Source: Pseudomonadales bacterium (GTDB taxonomy: Bacteria > Pseudomonadota > Gammaproteobacteria > Pseudomonadales > Azotimanducaceae). From it: DNA of 64,000 bases. The translations under genes were made by a program, and so were the position numbers. Of the stretch, positions 58,115 to 64,000 are shown one piece after another. Where the stretch lies: the NCBI GenBank assembly GCA_011525295.1, contig WTGV01000059.1, positions 271,617 through 335,616 of the forward strand, in the 5' to 3' direction. The number at the start of each line of letters is the position of its first letter. The stretch's first letter is position 1. Below the pieces are notes generated by a model. The model was not told where the DNA came from. It saw only the letters and a program-made list of their open reading frames with translations, and did no database searches.

Positions 58115-60423
58115 AACTTCTCTTTCGCAGCCAGTGGCGGGATTTAGTTTCGCGCCCCTTAGTTTTGATCACATTGCTCGCAAATTTCGTGCTCGCGCTG
58201 TTCGCGATCACTGTAGTTCATGTAGTGAGCCACACTCTTGTGCATGAAATTGTCGAGGGACAGCCTCAGTCTACGTACCACTACGTTGTTCCATTTACCG
58301 ACAGTCGGGAGAGTTCATACTTCACGTTTCGGGAACGTTGGCGAGCTGGCGAACTACCGGAAATAGTAGGGATGGTACCCGTCGTGGAAGGAAATCTTGA
58401 GATCGGTGGGCGCGCTATTCCATTGATTGGTATCGATTTGGTAAGCGATTCGCAAGCGAGGTTTGATCTTGACGACGCCCAAATACCAACTCAATTAATC
58501 ACTCAAGATTCCGTTATTGCATTCGGTAATGATCTAGCAACTACATCATTTCCAAACCACATCAAAGTGTTGGACATCCGACCCGGAGAACAAACATTTC
58601 TACTCGCGGACATTGCTACAGCGCAGAATTTACTAGAGCGTACGGGAGAAGTTGATGCTGCTTGGCTTAGGTACAACCAAGTACCACCCTGGGAATGGAT
58701 GGAAAATCTCTTCCCTGGTATCGCGACAGGATTTGGCTTCGATCGACCAGAACTGTTGTTAGCAGACCTCAACATCGAATCGATGACCGTTTGGCAACCG
58801 ACTCAAACATTTGCCGGCTCAATAGCGTTCAACATGGGACTGTTGGGTATGTTAGCTGTGTTGGTTTCAGGTTTCATAGTCTACGAATCCACAGTGCGTA
58901 GCGTTGAACGCCGGGCACAGGAGTTCGATCGTTTGCAGACGATCGGTGTGTCAGTTCATCAAATTCGATCTGTGTTGATACTAGAAGCATCCGTCCTAGT
59001 GCTGATCTCAGTACTCGTTGCGGCGATTCTCTCGTTAGTGTTTCTTCATCAAAACATTCTCATTAGCAACGTACCCAAGACTACTTTTCTAATCGCTACG
59101 ACCAAAGGACTGGTTCTTGGAATGTCGACCGCGCTGATCGGGGTATTACTTGCGGTGACTCGCGAAGTACGCAGAGTCTCATGCATGGTTCTCGCTCTTG
59201 GGGTTGTAGTAGCTGTAGCGATGTTGTGTATCGGAATTTGGATGACCACCACCTTGGTTGGAGCTTACTTAGCGGTTTTCGCACTCTGCGTTTTACACAT
59301 CAGTGCATTGACACCAGCTTTGATCCGATTCCTTGATACCCTCCTACCTCGGTTCACACCTAAAAGTCTGATTTCGCGGATCAACGTTCGTGCGATGTGG
59401 CACCATCTAAAACAAGCGAAGTTTGCCACGATCGCCTTCTCACTTGCTATTGCTACAGCGATAGGGATTACCGTCATGGTCGGTAGCCTGCGAACGGACT
59501 TTTTTGAATTGCTAGAAGTGCGACTACCTCCAGGAATTCAGGTACGCGAGGCTGGCGACGTAGACCCAACGACTATCAAACAGTGGGCCGGCGTGGAAGA
59601 AGTGCGTGAGTACTACCGAGGAGAAGGCAATTTGTCGATAGGAAAGACCGACGTTGTAGCAACTCCACTTGACGAATTTGAAGCCCGTCGATATGGCTAT
59701 GAATACGAAACCGATCTTGTCGGCGTATATGTGAACGAGAAAGTCGCGACCCAACTTCAAGTGCAGGTTGGGGACGAATTAGAGTTAAAAATTCCTAACT
59801 CGGTTCCGCTAAGTCTTCCGATCATTCACATCTTTAAGTCTTACGGTGAAATGTCGCGTGTAGTTCTGATACCAAAAAACCAAATGCCAGTCAATACACT
59901 AGTACGCGACCGTTTGTTGCTCATCGTGCATCCTGATTCGTTTGCTATTGTTGAACGAAAATTGCGAAATACTTACCCGGGTGCTACTGTGCTAAACCAT
60001 GGAGAGATTCGTGAACGCGCGGTCCAAATATTTAACCGTACCTTTGCTCTCACGCGTCTTATCGCACTAATTGCGGTTGCGGTGGCTGTAATCGGATTAT
60101 TCAACTCAGCGCTTGCTATGCAGAGTACGAAGAGGGCGGAATATAGATTGTTGAATACGCTAGGATTTTCACGGCTCGCGTTATTCGGTCAGTCGTTTAC
60201 CCAATCAACTTTACTCGGGTTGGTTTGTTGTTTGCTATCGGTACCACTCGGAATCGGAATTGCTTGGATATTGTGTGAACTCGTCAACCCGCGCGCTTTT
60301 CAATGGACGATAAGCTTGCATGTTACCCCTTTGACCTTGGGATATCCTCTTCTACTCGGTTTGAGTGCTGCGGTACTAGCATCGGTGTTACCATGGATTT
60401 TCGTTAGGCGTAATCCGAAGTGA
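58111..60423 (+). CDS. FtsX-family ABC permease (AttFG-like)
   Basis: A 770-residue inner-membrane permease of the type with two FtsX domains. Helix 1 is near 15-35, and a periplasmic domain runs to about 240. The first FtsX unit is about 245-340 (GLLGMLAVLVSGFIVYES; QEFDRLQTIGVS is the coupling helix). Further helices lie at 350-430, then a second periplasmic domain (about 475-640) and the second FtsX unit (about 645-765, YRLLNTLGFSR). It begins with TTG overlapping the ATPase stop (TTGA), and its own TGA overlaps the GTG of the next gene. Such permeases do mechanical work on lipids or lipoproteins rather than transport. Its partner AttH-like protein supports that. Confidence 0.9.
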   Translation: MKLLFRSQWRDLVSRPLVLITLLANFVLALFAITVVHVVSHTLVHEIVEGQPQSTYHYVVPFTDSRESSYFTFRERWRAGELPEIVGMVPVVEGNLEIGGRAIPLIGIDLVSDSQARFDLDDAQIPTQLITQDSVIAFGNDLATTSFPNHIKVLDIRPGEQTFLLADIATAQNLLERTGEVDAAWLRYNQVPPWEWMENLFPGIATGFGFDRPELLLADLNIESMTVWQPTQTFAGSIAFNMGLLGMLAVLVSGFIVYESTVRSVERRAQEFDRLQTIGVSVHQIRSVLILEASVLVLISVLVAAILSLVFLHQNILISNVPKTTFLIATTKGLVLGMSTALIGVLLAVTREVRRVSCMVLALGVVVAVAMLCIGIWMTTTLVGAYLAVFALCVLHISALTPALIRFLDTLLPRFTPKSLISRINVRAMWHHLKQAKFATIAFSLAIATAIGITVMVGSLRTDFFELLEVRLPPGIQVREAGDVDPTTIKQWAGVEEVREYYRGEGNLSIGKTDVVATPLDEFEARRYGYEYETDLVGVYVNEKVATQLQVQVGDELELKIPNSVPLSLPIIHIFKSYGEMSRVVLIPKNQMPVNTLVRDRLLLIVHPDSFAIVERKLRNTYPGATVLNHGEIRERAVQIFNRTFALTRLIALIAVAVAVIGLFNSALAMQSTKRAEYRLLNTLGFSRLALFGQSFTQSTLLGLVCCLLSVPLGIGIAWILCELVNPRAFQWTISLHVTPLTLGYPLLLGLSAAVLASVLPWIFVRRNPK

Positions 60424-61514
60424 AATATTGCGCGCAACTACTGAAAGCTCTCACGATACTGCTTCTAGCGTCCTTTATTTGTTGGGGCTGTAGTCCGCCT
60501 TCTTCATCCTCGTCATTAAGTACTTGGATGGGGTCGAACATTAATACCGAAGCTTTTGCACGAGTGGACGGCACCTACGAACTTAGCTTTCCACTTGATC
60601 ACGGCCCTCACGACGAGTTCCTTTTCGAATGGTGGTACCTTACTGCGATCCTAGAAGACCTAAATGGTCGTGAGTTCGGGGTGCAATTTACGATTTTTCG
60701 CCGTGCCTTAGCCATAGACAATGATTCTTCCAATCCGTGGCGAACGGGACAAACCTATATGGGACACTTCGCAGTTTCTGACATTCAAGCAAAGAATCTT
60801 TGGAGCGATGAACGATTTAGTCGGGGACATCCTGAACTTGCTGGTGCTTTAATAGAACCTTTTCGAGTCTTTATCGAAGATTGGAAGTTAGCGTCGCAAA
60901 CGTCTTCGTTCTTCCCGTTAGAGTTATCAGCAGGAACACCGGATTACCGAGTCTCACTTTCCATCGACAGTGGTAAACCAATGATCCTACACGGAACAAA
61001 CGGTTATTCGAAAAAGAGCCCCGACCGCGCTTCCTATTACTACACGTTTTCGCGCTTACCCACCAATGGAACATTGGAAATTGACAACGAGGAGTACACT
61101 GTCTCGGGGTTCTCGTGGTTGGATCGCGAGTGGAGTAGTCAAATTCTCGGCGATTCCTACCACGGTTGGCACTGGTTTTCGCTGAACTTCGATGACGGTC
61201 GCGAGTTGGTGGTGTTCGAACTCCGTAGTGATAACAATGACATCCAGACTCTCCCAACCGCGATGTGGATTGCGCCCGATGGGGGCACAGCTGTCATTCC
61301 CGCAGAAAAGTGGAAGATCAAACCGACACGATATTGGAAGTCATACCCAGTTGAGTGGTCCTTAGAAATGGACGATTCTCAATACCTGATTGCCGCTAAA
61401 TTTGACAACCAAGTTATGGACACAAGTATTAGGTACTGGGAAGGGGTCGTCGAGGTAACGGAAGCGGGTGCAGTCGTAGGACGAGGATACATGGAGTTGA
61501 CCGGTTACGAATAA
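60420..61514 (+). CDS. attH: AttH-like lipocalin-fold protein (probable lipoprotein)
   Basis: A 364-residue exported protein of the AttH/CrtC (hydroxyneurosporene-synthase-like) family with two lipocalin-type barrels. A signal peptide (about 5-23) ends at CWGCSP, which is a weak lipobox but followed by a Pro/Ser linker, so lipidation is likely. Hallmarks are PLDHGPHDEFLFEWWYLTA (about 58-76), FGVQFTIFRRAL, MGHFAVSD, then SGFSWLDREWSSQ (about 235) and GWHWFSLNFDDGRELVVF. It starts with GTG overlapping the permease stop. In related operons it is the substrate-binding or extractor partner of the FtsX-type permease; the lipid handled is unknown. Confidence 0.9.
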   Translation: MKYCAQLLKALTILLLASFICWGCSPPSSSSSLSTWMGSNINTEAFARVDGTYELSFPLDHGPHDEFLFEWWYLTAILEDLNGREFGVQFTIFRRALAIDNDSSNPWRTGQTYMGHFAVSDIQAKNLWSDERFSRGHPELAGALIEPFRVFIEDWKLASQTSSFFPLELSAGTPDYRVSLSIDSGKPMILHGTNGYSKKSPDRASYYYTFSRLPTNGTLEIDNEEYTVSGFSWLDREWSSQILGDSYHGWHWFSLNFDDGRELVVFELRSDNNDIQTLPTAMWIAPDGGTAVIPAEKWKIKPTRYWKSYPVEWSLEMDDSQYLIAAKFDNQVMDTSIRYWEGVVEVTEAGAVVGRGYMELTGYE

Positions 61515-61638
61515 AGAGCACTCGTTTGTTCGGTTATGAGCTGTGTTCGAGAATTCTTATCGTTTTCTCTATGCATACTATATCGTTTGATTTTCGAGAT
61601 TCACCGGTGTTCACTTTCCCTTACACATTGGTCCATTC

Positions 61639-62568
61639 ATGGTAGAGACTGTCCTTCAAACCCACTTAAACTTACAAAACAGAAGACAGGGAAAAGTTCG
61701 AGACCTCTACGACGTTGAACTAACAAATCGCGAAACAGCGCTACTGATTGTTGCCACAGACCGGATCAGCGCGTTTGATGTTGTATTAGATACGGGCTTA
61801 CCTGGAAAGGGTCGAGTTCTTACGCAAATTTCGAAATTTTGGTTCGAGTTTTTTGCTGATACTGTCGATCATCACCTAATCAGCACCGATCCCGCCGACG
61901 TACCGGGCTTGTCTTCTTCGGAAAGGGCGATGTTACAAGATCGGATGATGCTCTGTCGTCGAACTGAGGTGATTCCGGTCGAATGCATTGCTCGTGGATA
62001 TCTCACCGGTAGTGGCTACAAAGAGTATCTACAAACTGGGGCTGTGTGTGGGATCAAACTTCCTCAGAATATCGAAAACAGCGATCGTTTGGCAGAACCA
62101 ATTTTTACACCTTCGACCAAAGCTGAAGCTGGAGATCACGATGAAAATATTAGCTTTGAACAAGGTGTAAGTGTGGTGGGCCAAGAAACCATGGAATGGC
62201 TACAGACCGTGACTCTGAATCTCTACTCTCGAGCTAGTGAGTACGCGGGTGGTAAAGGTATCATTTTGGCCGATACGAAATTCGAATTTGGAATTCTTGA
62301 AGATAGTTTAGAACCGATCTTGATCGACGAAATCTTCACGCCGGATAGTTCGAGATTTTGGCCAGCCGACGATTGGGAACCTGGTCGAGAACAGAGTAGT
62401 TTCGATAAACAAATCGTTCGGAACTACTTGGAGACTGTAGTGAGCGAAGGAGCATGGGATAAAAAACCTCCAGGACCAAAGTTGCCTGCACATGTCGTAG
62501 AGGGAACAATGGAGCGATATTTGGAAGCATTCCAATTAATAACTGGGGAGACGTTGACCCTTTCGTAA
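61639..62568 (+). CDS. purC: Phosphoribosylaminoimidazole-succinocarboxamide synthase
   Basis: A 309-residue purine-biosynthesis enzyme that joins CAIR and aspartate using ATP to make SAICAR. The N-terminus has QGKVRDLYDV (about 17-26) and TDRISAFDVVLDTGLPGKG. IPVECIARGYLTGSGYKEY (about 113) and FTPSTKAEAGDHDENISF (about 152) are signature blocks. LADTKFEFG and LIDEIFTPDSSRFWPADDWE (about 213 and 228) complete the active site. It is the longer form common in Gammaproteobacteria other than enterics. Upstream 120 bp separate it from attH, and the ATG has no marked ribosome site. Confidence 0.96.
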   Translation: MVETVLQTHLNLQNRRQGKVRDLYDVELTNRETALLIVATDRISAFDVVLDTGLPGKGRVLTQISKFWFEFFADTVDHHLISTDPADVPGLSSSERAMLQDRMMLCRRTEVIPVECIARGYLTGSGYKEYLQTGAVCGIKLPQNIENSDRLAEPIFTPSTKAEAGDHDENISFEQGVSVVGQETMEWLQTVTLNLYSRASEYAGGKGIILADTKFEFGILEDSLEPILIDEIFTPDSSRFWPADDWEPGREQSSFDKQIVRNYLETVVSEGAWDKKPPGPKLPAHVVEGTMERYLEAFQLITGETLTLS

Positions 62569-62586
62569 TTTAGTTGACCACCAATC

Positions 62587-62973
62587 ATGGAATGGAACGA
62601 ATATAAAACGATTTGTGATCATCCCTCGGTGCTCACTCGCTGGTTGATAGAACAAACTCTTCGAGTCTGCGACGCTGACAGTGCTAGTTTGCTTGAATCG
62701 ACACTTAAGTCGGTACCGATTACTAAACCGTTGGGGCACAAAGGCGGTGCTGCGATCGATATGTTCAACACATCGCTAAAGCGTGATGACGTCGCACGCA
62801 TAGTAGCACAAGTTCAAAACGCGGTCAAAGCTGATAAGAAAACGAGTGGACTCGTTGAAAGAGATTACTCCCATATCGAAAAAACTTGGTCGGAATATCT
62901 ACATTGGTGCGACGAAGCAACCGACTCTCATGGCCAGACGAGTGAAGAGGATTCAAAAAATTGGCCGCGTTAA
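62587..62973 (+). CDS. Hypothetical protein downstream of purC
   Basis: A 128-residue soluble, mostly helical protein of unknown function. No signal or membrane helix. The sequence has a cysteine-containing helix (LIEQTLRVCDADSASLLEST) and a basic-Gly turn (KPLGHKGGAAIDMF) near residues 48-62. A helical segment follows, and the tail is acidic. It starts 19 bp after purC and overlaps the next small gene by 13 bp, so the three are probably one transcript. I recognise no domain. Confidence 0.7.
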   Translation: MEWNEYKTICDHPSVLTRWLIEQTLRVCDADSASLLESTLKSVPITKPLGHKGGAAIDMFNTSLKRDDVARIVAQVQNAVKADKKTSGLVERDYSHIEKTWSEYLHWCDEATDSHGQTSEEDSKNWPR

Positions 62974-63143
62974 TCTTTTCCCTAGTAGGTGCGGTAATCT
63001 TGAGCGGGTTAGTATGGGTTTTGCTGGGTTCGCGGTTGAAACTCGCTAAAGAACAGGTTCAAAATGATATCTTAAATTTCACGCTGTATTTGGTTTGCGC
63101 GTTCGCGTTGATGTTTCCTTTAGTACTCTTCCTAATCGCGTAG
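62961..63143 (+). CDS. Small two-helix membrane protein
   Basis: A 60-residue protein with two membrane helices: LIFSLVGAVILSGLVWVLL (about 4-22) and FTLYLVCAFALMFPLVLFL (about 40-58). A short basic/polar loop joins them. The start is TTG at 62961 inside the end of the upstream gene, with GAAGAGG about 15 nt before. A short length, two clean helices and operon position support a real gene. Function is unknown. Confidence 0.6.
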   Translation: MAALIFSLVGAVILSGLVWVLLGSRLKLAKEQVQNDILNFTLYLVCAFALMFPLVLFLIA

Positions 63144-63176
63144 ATTCAAAACGCGAATTCCGCGAGATCAGGTGCC

Positions 63177-63206
63177 GTCCGACTCACGAGTTGGAGTCGG
63201 ACGCGT
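63177..63206. terminator. Hairpin terminator between convergent genes
   Basis: A perfect 9-bp stem, GTCCGACTC (63177-63185) with GAGTCGGAC (63194-63202), encloses an 8-base loop and is followed by GCGTTTTC. It sits 34 bp after the plus-strand small membrane protein gene and can end that transcript, though the T run is short. The left arm also contains part of the stop codon of the minus-strand 53-residue gene. Confidence 0.6.
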
Positions 63207-63345
63207 TTTCTAGAATCTCGCGAATCTTAGTAAGTTCTCTATTCTGTTCCTTCATCGCCATGATCATGTCGGGAAGCTCATCCCAAATACGATAGATGAA
63301 GAATGCAATCAACAATAAGACTAGAAAAGATAAAAATGTGAACAT
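63184..63345 (-). CDS. 53-residue membrane protein with helical tail
   Basis: A short gene read from ATG at 63345. The first 18 residues form one membrane helix (FTFLSFLVLLLIAFFIYR). The remainder is a charged amphipathic helix with MKEQNRELTKIREILE, likely a short coiled coil in the cytosol. An AGGAC stretch about 8 nt before the ATG can serve as ribosome site. The clean membrane helix plus coiled-coil tail argues for a real gene. Its stop overlaps the hairpin terminator. It lies 56 bp downstream of the SixA-like gene on the same strand, so it is probably co-transcribed with it. Function is unknown. Confidence 0.6.
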   Translation of the reverse strand: MFTFLSFLVLLLIAFFIYRIWDELPDMIMAMKEQNRELTKIREILENASDSNS

Positions 63346-63401
63346 CAGCAAGTCCTGTCGGGCGGTTAAGTGAAAATGATAATTTTGGGTGGTTGACTAA
63401 A

Positions 63402-63908
63402 TTAGGTCGCGGCATCACGAAACATGCGCGGTATGAAGAATTGCCGGAACTTCGCGTGCGCGAATTCGAACTCTTCCCATGCCCCAACCAGCTCATAACA
63501 GGCGGCTGCGAGTGTGGGAAAAGCGTGTTCTTCTGGCCAATCGTTAGTCGCACGGATACACGATTCGATGGTCGGCAAATGAGATACGACCGCGACACAA
63601 GAGAGTGACTCCTCGGTCTTCCGCAGGAGTTTTTCTACTTCGCGGTAAGATCCAGTGTAAAGATCGTGCGTTGTTGTGATCGGTAGCTTTAGTACCTCAT
63701 TAAGCAGTTCAGTTGTCTGTTGTGTGCGTTCGGAGTCGCTCGTATAGATTCCTTGGGGGATGTGTTCAGAGGTGGCAAGAACCTCCGCCATCGTCGCACC
63801 ATCTCGTCGTCCGCGCTGACTGAGTGGTCGTTCCATATCGGCGACACCAGCAGGCCAAGCAGACTTGCCGTGCCTAACCAACCACACAAACTTACAGTTA
63901 TTTTTCAT
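63402..63908 (-). CDS. sixA: SixA-like histidine phosphatase
   Basis: A 168-residue phosphohistidine phosphatase of the histidine phosphatase superfamily, cytosolic. The RHG motif is in VWLVRHGKSAW (about 8-18), with the phospho-accepting His. The ERPLSQRGRRDG block near 26-37 is typical of SixA. SDSERTQQTTELL near 56-68 and the second catalytic His in VVSHLPTIESCI near 108 complete the site. In E. coli SixA acts on phosphorylated HPr-like or histidine-kinase relay proteins; which partner applies here is unknown. The ATG at 63908 follows a weak upstream region, divergent from a gene at the window end. Confidence 0.88.
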   Translation of the reverse strand: MKNNCKFVWLVRHGKSAWPAGVADMERPLSQRGRRDGATMAEVLATSEHIPQGIYTSDSERTQQTTELLNEVLKLPITTTHDLYTGSYREVEKLLRKTEESLSCVAVVSHLPTIESCIRATNDWPEEHAFPTLAAACYELVGAWEEFEFAHAKFRQFFIPRMFRDAAT

Positions 63909-63964
63909 CGCGTCAATTCGTCAATCGTGATCTGTTATCTTGGTCTGTGATCCAACAATAAGGT

Positions 63965-64000
63965 ATGACCATCGAGATCACAACATTCGGTGATACGCAA
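63965..64000 (+). CDS. Start of an unidentified gene (cut by window edge)
   Basis: An ATG at 63965, with AATAAGG 5-9 nt upstream, opens a frame of 12 codons (MTIEITTFGDTQ) that reaches the window end without a stop. The layout, divergent from the SixA-like gene with a 56-bp spacer, is consistent with a real start. Twelve residues are too few to assign a family, and the true length is outside the window. Confidence 0.35.
   Translation, partial: MTIEITTFGDTQ

Overview
The window reads as a dense chromosomal stretch of a Gammaproteobacterium, probably free-living, aerobic and aquatic. The markers are exodeoxyribonuclease I (SbcB), a COX15/CtaA heme A synthase, a three-subunit proton-pumping transhydrogenase (pntAA-pntAB-pntB), a TorF-type porin, large TonB-dependent receptors and two molybdopterin hydroxylase systems. 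Base composition is moderate, genes are tightly packed, and GTG and TTG starts are frequent. No rRNA, tRNA, CRISPR array or phage was recognised. The genus cannot be named from sequence alone.

Left part (0-19.8 kb): heme A synthase (cut by the window edge), a PhoX/DUF839 protein, an O-methyltransferase, and a coupled set of nucleoside hydrolase, ankyrin protein and secreted nuclease-like protein. Next come an isoquinoline-oxidoreductase-like molybdenum enzyme (two subunits), alanine racemase, an orphan methylcrotonyl-CoA carboxylase beta subunit, and an Lrp/AsnC regulator divergent from a fused indolepyruvate:ferredoxin oxidoreductase followed by a cytochrome c. A TorF porin, small unknown genes and a LarA-family nickel enzyme close the section. 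The theme is amino acid and aromatic catabolism with respiratory electron disposal.

Middle (19.8-40.8 kb): a tandem pair of paralogous TonB-dependent receptors separated by a strong terminator; a broken gene for a conserved-looking exported protein; a VOC-family protein; pntAA-AB-B; and a nitroreductase-coxG-coxS-coxL-coxM cluster whose CoxL carries the form II signature. A 4 kb gene-poor island follows. It holds two internally deleted copies of one IS110-family element and one small exported protein.

Right part (40.8-64 kb): the most unusual locus is on the minus strand. A 1605-residue protein fuses a complete RND-type permease to extra membrane segments and a complete ABC ATPase. It overlaps an ABC-2 permease gene and is followed, after a truncated alkB remnant, by an ABC-2 permease fused to an M1-like but HExxH-less periplasmic region and a golvesin-like C-terminal module. 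I read these three as one envelope export or remodelling machine and know of no description of it. Next are a urate-hydroxylase-like membrane protein, a coiled-coil membrane protein, a PlsC-type acyltransferase with a DASS transporter, and a chain of overlapping genes: sbcB, a NUDIX hydrolase, and an AttEFGH-like ABC ATPase, FtsX permease and AttH lipoprotein. The window ends with purC, three small genes, a SixA-like phosphatase and the first codons of another gene.
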